Below, piece after piece: positions 34,960 through 44,121 of a DNA stretch of 64,000 nt (position 1 is its first letter; every line of letters begins with the position of its first letter). Below the pieces are notes generated by a model. The model saw only the letters and a list, made by a program, of their open reading frames with translations. It was not told the DNA's origin and did no database searches. The position numbers and the translations under genes were made by a program. The stretch lies in NCBI GenBank assembly GCA_003576915.1, contig QEVF01000006.1, positions 1 to 64,000 on the forward strand, written 5' to 3'. This DNA is from Planctomycetota bacterium. GTDB lineage: Bacteria > Planctomycetota > UBA8742 > UBA2392.

Positions 34960-35784
34960 TCAGAGCGAGACCTTCAGGTCGCAGCCCAACTCGCAGGCCA
35001 GGAACATGGCCTGAAAGAACGCCTTGTATTCGCGGATGGTGGCGTCGTCGTCCCTCTGGGAGACGGCGCGCAGGCCGTTGCGCGCCACGGGCCGGTCCCC
35101 TTCACGGTGCTCAAACACGCGCAGATCGGCGAAGTCCGAGATGGGCCGATCCAGGGGCAGACCCGCCGCATAAAGGTCAAAGACGCCCAGCAGGAAGCGG
35201 GCGTGGCGCGCGCTGATGGTTTCCGTCATGAAGAGCAGCTCGAACACCTGGTTCACGCTGAGCTTGCCGCCCGAGCCGTAGCGGCGCGTCAGCGCCTTGC
35301 GGCTCTCGAAGAAGATGTCGGGCACGCGGCGCATCTCCGCCACCCGGTGGCCCACCACGCCGTTGCTGGCCAGATAGTTGAGCAGCAGCTTGGGCGTGGG
35401 GTCCTCGGCCGCGCCATGGATCAGGCCCATGAGCCAGGCCTCCCCCCGCAGGCTGATGGGCAGGTGGATCTCGCCCCGGCAGCCAAAGGCGTGGGCCCCC
35501 ACACGGGCGGGGCATTGCTCACAGAGCGGGGCATGGCGATCCAGCTCTTCGAAGCGGGCGAGAATCTCGGCGGCCGTGGTGACGGCCAGGGAGGCCTTGC
35601 CCGCGCGATCCTTGACCGTGAGGTTGACCCTCACGCCATCGGCCGGCACCCCCGGGTCCTTTCGGCGCGCCTTGTTCAGGGCCTCATTGGCCCGGTCGCG
35701 CTGATAGAGCAGGCGAAGCATCTTGGAAGCGCGCACATGCGGCTTCACGCGACAGGCAAGGTCCACGAGGTAGGTGATGGCCAT
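34960..35784 (-). CDS. Unknown protein with Cys cluster
   Basis: 274 residues, soluble. It begins MAITYLVDLACRVKPHVRAS and has basic helices (about 15-45). The segment LCEQCPARVGAHAFGCRGEI (C-x2-C and a later C, with H) could bind metal. A following stretch reads HLPISLRGEAWLMGLIHGA and the end has DDDATIREYKAFFQAMFLAC. It lies 2 bp after the aldehyde dehydrogenase gene and is probably translated from the same mRNA. I do not recognise a family. Confidence 0.65.
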   Translation of the reverse strand: MAITYLVDLACRVKPHVRASKMLRLLYQRDRANEALNKARRKDPGVPADGVRVNLTVKDRAGKASLAVTTAAEILARFEELDRHAPLCEQCPARVGAHAFGCRGEIHLPISLRGEAWLMGLIHGAAEDPTPKLLLNYLASNGVVGHRVAEMRRVPDIFFESRKALTRRYGSGGKLSVNQVFELLFMTETISARHARFLLGVFDLYAAGLPLDRPISDFADLRVFEHREGDRPVARNGLRAVSQRDDDATIREYKAFFQAMFLACELGCDLKVSL

Positions 35785-35786
35785 GT

Positions 35787-37205
35787 TCAGGTCTTGATAA
35801 CCAGCAGACGCGGCTCTGTGAAGGCCTCAATGGCGTACTTGGGGCCCTCCCGCCCCAGCCCCGAGCCCTTGATGCCGCCATAGGGCATCTGGTCCACGCG
35901 ATAGGTGGGCACGTCGTTGAGTATCACCCCGCCTACTTCGAGCGTCTCAAAGGCCTGAAGCGCCAGGGGCAGCGAGCGCGTGAACACTCCGGCCTGCAGC
36001 CCGAACTCACTGGAGTTGGCAGCCGCCAGCGCCGCTTCAAAATCGTGATAGCGCGCAAACACCGTCACGGGACCAAAGACTTCCTCACAGCAGACTTTGG
36101 TCGTCTCCGGCACGTCTGTAAGCCAGGTGGGACGGTAGAACTGGCCGTCGCGCGCTCCGCCGCACAGCACGTTGGCGCCCTGCCTCACCGCTTCCTGCAC
36201 CCAGCTTTCAACGCGCAGGGCCGCGGCTTCGTCAATCAGCGGGCCCACCAGCACGTCTTCGTGGGCCGGATCACCCACACCCACGCGGGCCGTCAGTTCA
36301 AGCAGCCGCGCCAGAAGCTTGTCCGCGATTTTTTCGTGGGCGAAGACGCGCTGGACCTTGATGCAAACCTGCCCGGCATTGGCAAAGGCTCCGGTCACGA
36401 TGCGCTGGGCCGCGACCTCGAGGTCGGCGTCGGGCTCGACAATCACGGCGGCGTTTCCGCCCAGCTCCAGCAGCAGGCGCTTGCGGCCGGCCACGGCGGC
36501 CAGTTGCCAGCCTACTCTCGCGCTGCCCGTGAAACTGACCACGGCCGCCCGGTCGTCGCGCACCAGCGACTCGGCCACGTCGTTGGCACAGGGCAGAATC
36601 GAAAAGGCACCCTCCGGCAGGCCGAGACCCGCGAGGATGCGGCCCAGCATCAGCGCCGTGAGCACGGCCTGCGGCGCGGGCTTGAGAATCACAGGACACC
36701 CGGCTGCGATGGCGGGCGCCACTTTGTGAGCCACCAGATTGATGGGAAAATTGAACGGGGTAATGGCAACAACTGCGCCTCGCGGAAAGCGCTTGACCAG
36801 CCCCAGGCGTCCCTCGGAACTGGGCAGCGTGTCCAGGGCCACGACTTCACCGACGTTGCGCTTGGCTTCTTCCGCGGCGATCTCAAAGGTGCTGACCGAG
36901 CGCTGCACTTCGCCCCGCGAAAGGCTGACGGGCTTGCCCGTCTCGGCCGTGATGATGTGGGCCAGTTCCTCCTGGCGCGCATGAATCTGCTCGGCCACGC
37001 GGCGCAGCACGGACTCCCTCGCGCCCGAAGACAGACGCGCCATCCTGGAACGCGCGTGGGACGCCGCGGAGAGTGCCGCGGCGGCATCGTTGCGGCCTGC
37101 CAGGCACACCTCGCCCAGGTCCTGGTGGTCATAAGTGTTGCGGTGGCGGAACGTACTTGGCGTCGTCACTTCCGCGCCCGCAAGAAACAAAGGATGCGTC
37201 GTCAT
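35787..37205 (-). CDS. NAD(P)-dependent aldehyde dehydrogenase
   Basis: 472 residues of the ALDH superfamily, oxidising aldehydes to acids. Signatures: AVVAITPFNFPINLVAHKVA, CPVILKPAPQAVLTALML, VVSFTGSARVGWQL, LLLELGGNAAVIVEPDAD, the catalytic-Cys segment GAFANAGQVCIKVQRVFAHE, and EEVFGPVTVF. The general-base Glu is in LELGG. Substrate class is probably lactaldehyde/glyceraldehyde-type or general aliphatic, not fixed by sequence. It heads the minus-strand pair with the 274-residue unknown. ATG 37205 is a clear start. Confidence 0.94.
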   Translation of the reverse strand: MTTHPLFLAGAEVTTPSTFRHRNTYDHQDLGEVCLAGRNDAAAALSAASHARSRMARLSSGARESVLRRVAEQIHARQEELAHIITAETGKPVSLSRGEVQRSVSTFEIAAEEAKRNVGEVVALDTLPSSEGRLGLVKRFPRGAVVAITPFNFPINLVAHKVAPAIAAGCPVILKPAPQAVLTALMLGRILAGLGLPEGAFSILPCANDVAESLVRDDRAAVVSFTGSARVGWQLAAVAGRKRLLLELGGNAAVIVEPDADLEVAAQRIVTGAFANAGQVCIKVQRVFAHEKIADKLLARLLELTARVGVGDPAHEDVLVGPLIDEAAALRVESWVQEAVRQGANVLCGGARDGQFYRPTWLTDVPETTKVCCEEVFGPVTVFARYHDFEAALAAANSSEFGLQAGVFTRSLPLALQAFETLEVGGVILNDVPTYRVDQMPYGGIKGSGLGREGPKYAIEAFTEPRLLVIKT

Positions 37206-37356
37206 GGTGTCTCTCGGTGTCGTGAATCCGCCGCATACTAAGCCATTAACCCCCGCGGCTCAAAGCGTGTCTTTGCGGGCGCCACTGGGCGACCGGCGTC
37301 ACGGGACGGCGCTTTCTCCTTTGACAGAAGCCCCCCGCCGCGGGACCCTGCGCCCC

Positions 37357-37980
37357 ATGTTTCCCGACCGCTTTCTGCCCGCCGTTGTCGTGTTTGCGCT
37401 GCTGGCGTTCGGGGCCATTTTGTCGGCGGCTCCCTGGCGAGCCGACCTCGGCCTTGATTCCGGCAAGGCACTGCTGCTGGCCCTGCTCCACATCGAGCTG
37501 GCCCTGACCCTGCTGCTGCCCGGCCCGAGGCGCCCGGACAGCCGCCGTGCCCTGTTCATGCAGGGCGCCTGGCTCCTGGCCTGTGCCGCCGCGTCTTCGG
37601 CTGCCCTGCTGTGTTTTGCCTACCGGGCACAGCCTGAGGTCGTGCTGAAGGCGCGCGGGCTGGCGCTGGCCTGCTGGGCGGCGGCATTTGGCGTCAGCGC
37701 GCTGGGGCATGCCCTGCAATCCAGGCTTGGCGGCCCCTGGGAGTTGCGCCTGCGGCTGATCTGGCTGTCCGTCGCCGCCCTGCCTGCGCTGTGGCACTAC
37801 TTCGCGCTCGAGTACGCCCAGCGCAGCCTGCTGCACCTCAGGCCGCTTTCGCCCCACTGGCTGCTGGCCGCCTTCCCCGACGGCGCCTGGACGGAGCTCG
37901 AGTACTGGCCCCTGGTCGCCCTGGCCGCGACATGCTGGCTCGCCGCGGCCATATTGACACGTCAAGGGTCCCAGCCATGA
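37357..37980 (+). CDS. Six-helix integral membrane protein
   Basis: 207 residues; strongly hydrophobic with about six membrane segments, starting FLPAVVVFALLAFGAILSAA, then LLLALLHIELALTLLLPG and others, each about 20 residues. Trp- and Leu-rich loops. No family recognised. ATG 37357 is chosen as the first Met before a hydrophobic segment; the frame is open 74 codons upstream but without membrane or ribosome-binding support. The stop overlaps the next start (ATGA), so the two proteins are made together and may form one complex. Confidence 0.6.
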   Translation: MFPDRFLPAVVVFALLAFGAILSAAPWRADLGLDSGKALLLALLHIELALTLLLPGPRRPDSRRALFMQGAWLLACAAASSAALLCFAYRAQPEVVLKARGLALACWAAAFGVSALGHALQSRLGGPWELRLRLIWLSVAALPALWHYFALEYAQRSLLHLRPLSPHWLLAAFPDGAWTELEYWPLVALAATCWLAAAILTRQGSQP

Positions 37981-39488
37981 TGCCGCGTGCGCCGGTTCTG
38001 GCCCTGCTGATGCTCTGCGCCGCCGCCGCGCCTGCCCAGGCCATTGATGCCGCGCGCAGCGGCCTGCTCAGCGCCCCGCGCGCGAGGCCCGGCTGCTTTG
38101 CCCCTCTGCGTCTGGTGTTCGAGGCGCCGCCGGGGGCGACCGGTGCGCTGATCGAGTCCGTCAGCCCCGGCGTAGTCTTGACACGTCAGGTCAACGTCTC
38201 GGGGACCGGCGCCACCGAAGCCCGCATCCCCTGGTTTGTCGGGGCGGGCAGCTTCGTGCGCGTCACCATCGGCGGGGCCAGCGCCGAGTTCACGCCCCCC
38301 ATGCCCGCGCGGCCGCAATTGCCTTCCTACGGGCGACACTACACCGCCGTGTTCGCCCCGGACCCCGCAGCCGCGCGCGATGCCCTGAAGCCGGGCGACG
38401 AATGGCCCTGCGACTTCTTCACGGACAGCGAAGCCTTCAGCGACTGGCGCATGCTTGACGGCTACGACGCCGTGCTGCTGTTCAATCCCGGTTCGGCCGC
38501 CTGGCCCGCGGGGCTGGCCCAAGCCCTCAGCGACTTTGCCAGCCTCGGCGGCGCCATTCTCACCACGGACCACTTTGCGCCTCCCAAAGCATCGGCCCCG
38601 ACGACCCTGGTGCTGGGCGATGTCGCCTTCTCCCGCCAGTACTGCGGCGCCGGGGCAGTCTATCGTGTCCGGCACGCTTCCTTGCTCGCGGCGCCACAGC
38701 CTGGCCTGGCCTTGACGGCCGCATTGCGTGACCACCGCTGGCAGGGGGCCCCGACGCCCCCCTCCGGCCCTGCGCCGTCACGCGCCGTTTCCGAACCCCA
38801 CGCGCGCGGCTGGCTGGTGCCGCTGCCGCCCCACGAACCTTCGGCGCCGCCGCTGTTTTTCGCGCTATGCGGCTTGCTGCTGCTGGCGTCACTGCTGGGA
38901 CCCGTGCTGGCGGCCAGACTTTCCAAACGGGCCTGGCCGGGCGCCATCTGCGTGGTGCTGGCCGCCCTGGCCGTCGCCTGGCCTGCCGCGCTGCAACCCG
39001 GCCCGCCCCTGACCATCGAGGCCAGCGAGGTCGAGCTGATCGTGGGGGATGTCGCCTCCCGGCGCAGCTTTGTGACGGCGCCCATGCCTGAAGGCAACTC
39101 CCTGGTTTGGACCGTCAACCTCGACGGTCCCGGCCCGCGCCTGCTGCCGCGCCAGGCGCCTGCGCGGGTGGAGTATGGCGCCTGGATGGTGGACGAACCC
39201 GACTCCCAGCCCCTGAAGACCAAGCCGGTTGCCTACGAACTGAGGGCCGGCAGCATCGCCGGCGAAATGTTCCGCAACTTCGCGGCGCGGGCACGACGCG
39301 GCCAGACCAGCCTCGACGATGGCCAGGCCCTGGTGCTTGACTGGTGGCTCGAAGCCAGCGCCTATCGAGGCCGTGACGCTGCTTTGCGTGGCGCCGAGAC
39401 TGAGACCCGGCCTTTGGCGGGGTGGGACAACGCCCAATGGCGTTTCAGGGGCGCGATTTCCGTCACCCCACTGAGGCAGGACCGCTGA
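37977..39488 (+). CDS. Exported protein with GATase-like domain and membrane helices
   Basis: 503 residues with a signal peptide (MMPRAPVLALLMLCAAAAPA), a beta-rich N-terminal part, then a flavodoxin/GATase-like stretch (LDGYDAVLLFNPGSAAWPAG, LSDFASLGGAILTTDHFAPP) recalling the class I glutamine amidotransferase-like domains found in aerotolerance-type membrane clusters. Two hydrophobic segments follow (about 280-330). It overlaps the preceding gene by 4 bp (ATGA). The function is unknown; the pair may be a membrane-associated sensor or transporter. Confidence 0.6.
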   Translation: MMPRAPVLALLMLCAAAAPAQAIDAARSGLLSAPRARPGCFAPLRLVFEAPPGATGALIESVSPGVVLTRQVNVSGTGATEARIPWFVGAGSFVRVTIGGASAEFTPPMPARPQLPSYGRHYTAVFAPDPAAARDALKPGDEWPCDFFTDSEAFSDWRMLDGYDAVLLFNPGSAAWPAGLAQALSDFASLGGAILTTDHFAPPKASAPTTLVLGDVAFSRQYCGAGAVYRVRHASLLAAPQPGLALTAALRDHRWQGAPTPPSGPAPSRAVSEPHARGWLVPLPPHEPSAPPLFFALCGLLLLASLLGPVLAARLSKRAWPGAICVVLAALAVAWPAALQPGPPLTIEASEVELIVGDVASRRSFVTAPMPEGNSLVWTVNLDGPGPRLLPRQAPARVEYGAWMVDEPDSQPLKTKPVAYELRAGSIAGEMFRNFAARARRGQTSLDDGQALVLDWWLEASAYRGRDAALRGAETETRPLAGWDNAQWRFRGAISVTPLRQDR

Positions 39489-39559
39489 TTTTGCAGGGAA
39501 GCTAGCCGCGGCAATGCTGCATTTCCTATACTCGCGGCCTGAGGTTCTTGAGGCCAAAC

Positions 39560-41689
39560 GTGTTCAACCTGCGTGGCATGACACCCTGCCGCTTTCCGGA
39601 GGAAGACGGCACCGAAGGCGCGCAATCCGGCGCGGGAAAGCCTGACAAGAGTACCGCCCACGTGCGGCCCTCTTACCCCGTCAAGGCGCCCGAAGGCCGC
39701 ATCACGCGCCGCGCTGAGCCCGCGTTGCCGCAACGCCGCATGCCGGGAACGGACAAGCAGGTTTCCAATGGCAGCATTTCTGTGCAGCCCGCCGCAGATT
39801 CGGACACCGTCACGGACCTGACCGACAGGCCGACGGCAGCGCCCGCGGCTCCGGCGCCCGCTGCACCCGCACCCGCACCCGCACCCGCACGCGCCATTTC
39901 CACGCCCGCCGCCCCGCGCCAGCGCACGCCGGAGGAGATTGCCGCGGCCAAGGAGGCCGCCATCCTGGCCGCGCGTCAGGCCGCCCGTCAGGCGCCCAAA
40001 GCCGATGAAATCTCCACCCGCCCCACGGAACGCACCACGCGGGAGTCCATGCAGGCGCGGCAGGGAGTCCCGATTACCGAGAAGGTCAGCCCCAAGCCCA
40101 GCGATTCGGGCCCGCTCAGACCGTTTTCACGCGGGGTCAAGGCGAGCGAGGCGCCCACGATGCCGCCCCATCGTGTCGCGCCGTCTTCGCCCGTGCAGCA
40201 CATTCCCAAGCCGCCGGCTCCGGCACAGCCGCCCAGGCCCATGACGGTGCCAAAGAGCGACGCCTTCGCCCCGGCCAAGCCTGCCATCCCCACCGTCAGC
40301 CTCACGCCGCCGGGCGAGGAAACGGAACTGCGAGGCAACGTTGCCCCCGTCCGGGCCCCGGCACCTTCCAGCGCGCCCATAAGCCCTCTGGAAGAAACTC
40401 AGGACATGGACCCCGCAGAGGTCGAGAAGCCGCCCTTGATCAATGGCGATGAGAGCCCCCGCATCTCCTTTGGCCAGGCCGCCCTGAATCTCAAGCTGGT
40501 CACCGCGGCCCAGATTCAGGAATGCGTGAACATCCAGCGCATGCAGATGACCAAGGGCCAGCGCGTGACCCTCCTGGGCCAGATCCTGCTCGAGCGCGGC
40601 TACCTCGACAAGGCCGGGATCGACCGTGTCAAGAGCTATCAGCAGGTGTTTCAGTTCGGAAACAAGATCCCCGGCTACCAGATCGTGGAGAAGCTGGGCC
40701 AGGGCGCCATGGGCGCCGTGTTCAAGGCCAGGCAGTTGCGCATGGAGCGCTTCGTGGCCATCAAGGTGTTGCAGCCTGAGCTGGCGGCCAATCCCACGAT
40801 CAAGGCGCGATTCCTTCAGGAAGCCCGGGCCAGCGCGCGGCTGAACCACCCCAACGTCATCGTGGGCATCGACGCCGGTGAAGTCGGCGGGCTGTCCTAC
40901 TTCGCCATGGAGTACGTGGAGGGCAAGACGCTGCACCAGCTGGTGAAGGAACGGGGACCCATGGACGAACGCCAGGCCCTTGAGGTCATTGTGCAGGTGT
41001 CCAAGGCGCTGGAGCACGCCGAGAAGCACTCGCTTGTGCACCGTGACATCAAGCCCGACAACATCATGGTCACCCGCGAGCGCGTGGCCAAGCTGCTGGA
41101 CCTTGGGCTGGCAAAGATGCGCGTCGAGGGCGACGTGGGCCAGAGCAAGGGCATGGCAGTGGGCACGCCCAACTACATCTCGCCCGAGCAGGCCATGGGC
41201 CGCAGCGACATTGACACCCGCGCGGACATCTACTCCCTGGGCGTGACGCTGTTCTTCGTGCTGACGGGGCGCGTGCCTTTTGAGGGGCCGCCGGAAGTGG
41301 TGATGTACCGGCACATCCATGAGCCCCCGCCGCACCCCAAAAACTTCCGGCCGGACCTCAGCGACAGCGTCTGCACGCTGATGTTCACGATGATGGCCAA
41401 GCGCCCGGAAGACCGGCCTGCCAGTGCCGGACAGGTGGTCAGCGACATCGAACACCTGCTCCGCACGGGCAAACTGCCCGGACTCTTTGACAGCGGTGCG
41501 CCGGCGGCGCCCCTGCGCGTGAACAAGAGCGGCGGCGCGCTTGTAGTCAAAAAGCGCCTGCCCAACCTGCATGGCTACGGCATGCCGGGAGCCCACACCA
41601 ACTTGCCGCCGAGCCCGCCGCCAAGCGATGATCCCAACGCGCCAAGGCTCCCTCGCAAGCGCCGCAAGCACTTCGGCTCGGGGTGGTAA
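39560..41689 (+). CDS. Ser/Thr protein kinase with long N-terminal region
   Basis: About 709 residues. A Pro/Ala-rich disordered region (about 1-295, including runs of APAPAPAPA) precedes a GspE-N/MshEN-like module (about 300-365: ALNLKLVTAAQIQECV, LGQILLERGYLDKAGIDRV), a c-di-GMP/regulatory-type fold. The kinase domain follows (about 373-635): loop GQGAMGAVFKA, VAIKVL Lys, HRDIKPDN (about 493-500), DLGLAKM in place of DFG, and GTPNYISPEQA. DLG is frequent in planctomycete kinases. The Lys-rich end follows a second disordered stretch. No membrane segment is visible. The start is set at GTG 39560, preceded by GAGG; TTG 39548 and ATG 39578 are alternatives. Confidence 0.92.
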   Translation: MFNLRGMTPCRFPEEDGTEGAQSGAGKPDKSTAHVRPSYPVKAPEGRITRRAEPALPQRRMPGTDKQVSNGSISVQPAADSDTVTDLTDRPTAAPAAPAPAAPAPAPAPARAISTPAAPRQRTPEEIAAAKEAAILAARQAARQAPKADEISTRPTERTTRESMQARQGVPITEKVSPKPSDSGPLRPFSRGVKASEAPTMPPHRVAPSSPVQHIPKPPAPAQPPRPMTVPKSDAFAPAKPAIPTVSLTPPGEETELRGNVAPVRAPAPSSAPISPLEETQDMDPAEVEKPPLINGDESPRISFGQAALNLKLVTAAQIQECVNIQRMQMTKGQRVTLLGQILLERGYLDKAGIDRVKSYQQVFQFGNKIPGYQIVEKLGQGAMGAVFKARQLRMERFVAIKVLQPELAANPTIKARFLQEARASARLNHPNVIVGIDAGEVGGLSYFAMEYVEGKTLHQLVKERGPMDERQALEVIVQVSKALEHAEKHSLVHRDIKPDNIMVTRERVAKLLDLGLAKMRVEGDVGQSKGMAVGTPNYISPEQAMGRSDIDTRADIYSLGVTLFFVLTGRVPFEGPPEVVMYRHIHEPPPHPKNFRPDLSDSVCTLMFTMMAKRPEDRPASAGQVVSDIEHLLRTGKLPGLFDSGAPAAPLRVNKSGGALVVKKRLPNLHGYGMPGAHTNLPPSPPPSDDPNAPRLPRKRRKHFGSGW

Positions 41690-41806
41690 TGACGGCCGGG
41701 CGATGGAGTGTTCGAGAGATGGCGAGATGGTAAAAGCAATCATGCTTCTGACGATTGCCCCCGGCTGCTGCGATCTCTTCCTCTCTCAAACACAATCTCC
41801 ACATCC

Positions 41807-42475
41807 ATGGCCGGCCTCTACATCATCCTTGAAGGCATCGACGGCACGGGCAAGAGCACCGTGGCGCGCTTGGTGGCTGACTCCCTGCGCGCCGCCGGCC
41901 GCGAGGTCGTGCTTACCGGCGAGCCGACCAATGCCCCCTGCGGCAAGCTGATTCGCGAGCGCCTTTCTGACAAGCGCATCAAGACCACGGCCCAGGAGTG
42001 GCTAGGTCTGTTTGTGGCGGACCGCCGGGTTCACATTGACACTGTGGTGCGTCCGGCGCTGGAAGCCGGCAAAGTCGTCATCCAGGACCGCAGCATGTAC
42101 TCGACGCTCGTTTACCAGGGACAGATGGGGATTGCGGACAAGGAAATCATGGCCCGCCACGATGGCTGGCACCCCAGGCCTGACCTGCTTGTCATCCTTG
42201 ACATCGCGCCCAGGTTCGGGCTGGCGCGCACGGTCAAGCGCACCAAGGGAATTGGCCAGCGCTGGACGCGGCAGAAGAGCCAGGTGTACATGTTCAAGGA
42301 CGGCGACGGCCCGCAGACGACAGAGAAGCTGCGCTTCCAGCAGGGCCTCAGAAAGCGCTATGCGCGCATCAAGGGCGAGAACGTGCTGCACGTCGAGGTC
42401 CGCGAGCTTGCCCCCGAGCAAGTCCGCGACGCGATACTGGCGAAGCTGGCGGAATCAAGCAGGCGTTTGACCTGA
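41807..42475 (+). CDS. tmk: dTMP kinase (thymidylate kinase)
   Basis: 222 residues; phosphorylates dTMP to dTDP using ATP. P-loop EGIDGTGKST, DR box IQDRSMYSTLVYQGQMG and LLVILDIAPRFGLART are all typical; the lid region VKRTKGIGQRW is short and basic. The start is ATG 41807, just before LYIILEGIDGTGKST, without an obvious ribosome binding site, although the longer open frame from 41708 is not protein-like. The next gene was once a restriction enzyme; see the region after it. Confidence 0.95.
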   Translation: MAGLYIILEGIDGTGKSTVARLVADSLRAAGREVVLTGEPTNAPCGKLIRERLSDKRIKTTAQEWLGLFVADRRVHIDTVVRPALEAGKVVIQDRSMYSTLVYQGQMGIADKEIMARHDGWHPRPDLLVILDIAPRFGLARTVKRTKGIGQRWTRQKSQVYMFKDGDGPQTTEKLRFQQGLRKRYARIKGENVLHVEVRELAPEQVRDAILAKLAESSRRLT

Positions 42476-43418
42476 ACAACACGAATCAACTTCAAACGGG
42501 CTCAATCCCAGACGGATGGCCCAACGACGTACTCCAAGGCCTGCGAAGACCGGGACGAAAGGAGTTCCGCCTGCAGGACGTGTACTCATTCCGTGCTGAA
42601 CTCGCCTCTTTGCACCCGGGAAACAATCACTTTGAGGACAATATCCGCCAGCAGCTCCAGGTACTGCGTGATGCGGGCCTCGTTGAATTCTTGAACCAGC
42701 GCGGGACTATCGGATGCCTAGACGGCCACCAGAAAGGCGCTGGTCGACTGCATGTTCGTCGATAGTAATGAAGCCCCAGAGTGGAGAGGCGCACGCATGC
42801 TGGGCATGGGTTCTTGCGCAAAACACCTGGTCCGTTGGCTTCATTCTGCGCAACGGGCGCATCAACGGGCTAACCTGGAGGGTTGTTGCATCGTGGCGCG
42901 AACGACGAGCCGACTCTTCCGCCGCATGTCCTTACAACCCAGTCGTCCTCCAGCCATGAGGATGTCCCAGCGTCGAATGCCTATGATCCAGCAGCGCCTC
43001 TGGTCATTGTCGAGATCAAAGGCGGCCGACTCCGCCTCTCCCAGATCGCTTCGGCGGCGAGCCTCTCGTTCTTGACTTCGCCGTAAGCGACTGCGCAAGC
43101 ACCCCACTGCGACTTTGGGCCTCGGAGTCCAATGCGCGCAGAAATCTGGCCGACGGCACGCCTTCTGTGGTCAGGTTTCCCGAACCCAGACAGTTAACGA
43201 CGCTCAGTCCTGTTACAGCAGCATGGCGTGCAGCATGTCGGCGGCAAGCTTGGCCCATTTGCCTCCCAAGGACAAAAGTTACTATTTTGGACCAATGCTC
43301 AGGCCAGGTCGATTTAGAAGGCAGGTGGCAGGGAAGCTCGATCTATGGTTCTCTCGCACTAAGCGGCCGCCCCTGACCTCGGCATCGCTATGGTCCGAAA
43401 TCTGAGCAGGGAGCAACC
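42476..43418. other. Apparently lower-GC degenerate region after tmk
   Basis: About 943 bp that look less GC-rich than the flanks, with only short, unconvincing open frames on both strands and several stop-rich stretches. The only recognisable piece is the restriction-enzyme C-terminal fragment at 42553-42720. The rest (42720-43418) shows no known motif in any frame I read. It looks like decayed foreign DNA. Confidence 0.6.
42553..42765 (+). pseudogene. C-terminal winged-helix remnant of a restriction endonuclease (DpnI/Dam-replacing type)
   Basis: Reading GRKEFRLQDVYSFRAELASL, then HPGNNHFEDNIRQQLQVLRD and AGLVEFLNQRG gives a near-perfect fit to the C-terminal winged-helix module of DpnI-like and Dam-replacing type II restriction enzymes (FTLQDVYSF..EL..L.P.N.H...KIRQQLQVLRD.G..EFLG.G.Y). 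The catalytic PD-(D/E)xK part that should precede it is missing: upstream is the end of tmk. No partner methylase is nearby. The frame continues to 42765 without conserved residues. I read it as a truncated, non-functional remnant. Confidence 0.72.
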
Positions 43419-43688
43419 ATGCACCTCGCCGAATTGTCTGACTGGAAGTGGCTCGCCAGCTACGCATTCATAGGCGTCACGGTGTTCGGGGGCGGTTATG
43501 CAGTACTGAATGCGCTGCTGCCAGCGAGCTTGCAGTCACGCATCGGATTCGTGTCATTTCGTTTGAACAACTCGCCCAACGCGATCTCCGCCAGCAGTCT
43601 GTACGGTAGATTTCTGCTGTTGTTTCTTGGAGGAATCCCACTGATGATCGGGATCGCAGTGGCTCGAGGCGAGATACGCCTCTTCTAG
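43419..43688 (+). CDS. Small membrane protein
   Basis: 89 residues with two hydrophobic segments, WLASYAFIGVTVFGGGYAVL (about 9-30) and FLLLFLGGIPLMIGIAVARG (about 65-84), separated by a polar stretch with many Ser/Asn. ATG 43419 follows GGGAGCAACC, a good ribosome binding site. Composition is less GC-rich than most of the window, matching the degenerate region before it. No family recognised; possibly part of the same acquired segment. Confidence 0.55.
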   Translation: MHLAELSDWKWLASYAFIGVTVFGGGYAVLNALLPASLQSRIGFVSFRLNNSPNAISASSLYGRFLLLFLGGIPLMIGIAVARGEIRLF

Positions 43689-43741
43689 CACTGACGAGTC
43701 CAAGTCCTCATGGAGCCACTGGCGCGCCTTTGCGCATATGA

Positions 43742-43759
43742 AACCTGGTAGTCCAGGTT
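43742..43759 (+). terminator. Weak hairpin after the small membrane gene
   Basis: AACCTGG (43742-43748) pairs with CCAGGTT (43753-43759) over a 4-nt loop. It lies about 54 bp after the stop. There is no T-run, so function is uncertain. Confidence 0.35.
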
Positions 43760-43791
43760 CGACAGCGGCCTTCGCTCGGCCAAGCCCCTCC

Positions 43792-43819
43792 TTGACGGCT
43801 TGCTTTGCCGTTCTACCCT
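43792..43819 (+). promoter_or_regulatory. Candidate promoter of rpmB
   Basis: TTGACG (43792-43797), a 16-bp spacer and TACCCT (43814-43819) give a moderate match, the -10 being weak. The predicted start is about 20 bp before the rpmB ATG. Confidence 0.4.
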
Positions 43820-43846
43820 TTGCCGCTCCAATTGACGGAGATGGTC

Positions 43847-44101
43847 ATGTCCAGGCAGTGCGAAATCTGTGGCAAGAAGGTGGTGGCCGGCGGAAGCATC
43901 CGCAGGCGCGGCTTGGCCAAGAAGCTCGGCGGCGTCGGTAGCCGCGTCATTGCGCGCAACAACCGCATGTTCCGCCCCAATGTTCACCGCATGCGCGCCG
44001 TGGTAAACGGCGCCATCAAGCGCATCACGGTGTGCTCAAGCTGCGTGCAGGCCGGCAAGGTCACCAAGCCGGTCAAACGCAGCTTCGAGAAGGCGGCCTA
44101 A
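43847..44101 (+). CDS. rpmB: 50S ribosomal protein L28
   Basis: 84 residues. SRQCEICGKKVVAGGSIRRR, NNRMFRPNVHRMRAVVNG and KRITVCSSCVQAGKV fit the zinc-type L28: a CxxC pair near each end (CEIC and CSSC) would bind one zinc. L28 sits near the tunnel of the large subunit. ATG 43847 follows GGAG at good distance; the ATG at 43841 lies too close. It has its own terminator. Confidence 0.93.
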   Translation: MSRQCEICGKKVVAGGSIRRRGLAKKLGGVGSRVIARNNRMFRPNVHRMRAVVNGAIKRITVCSSCVQAGKVTKPVKRSFEKAA

Positions 44102-44121
44102 AGGCCTTCGTGAGTCCTTCC

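Noticed and set aside
36045-37241. 398-codon plus-strand open frame opposite the aldehyde dehydrogenase
   Set aside because: It is a shadow: the minus strand carries complete ALDH motifs, and the plus frame has none.
43115-43405. 96-codon plus-strand frame in the degenerate region
   Set aside because: No ribosome binding site or motif; more likely a chance open frame in decayed DNA.
43742-43765. Possible tRNA fragment (GGTTCGA T-loop-like)
   Set aside because: The flanking five bases do not pair and no acceptor, D or anticodon arm is visible.
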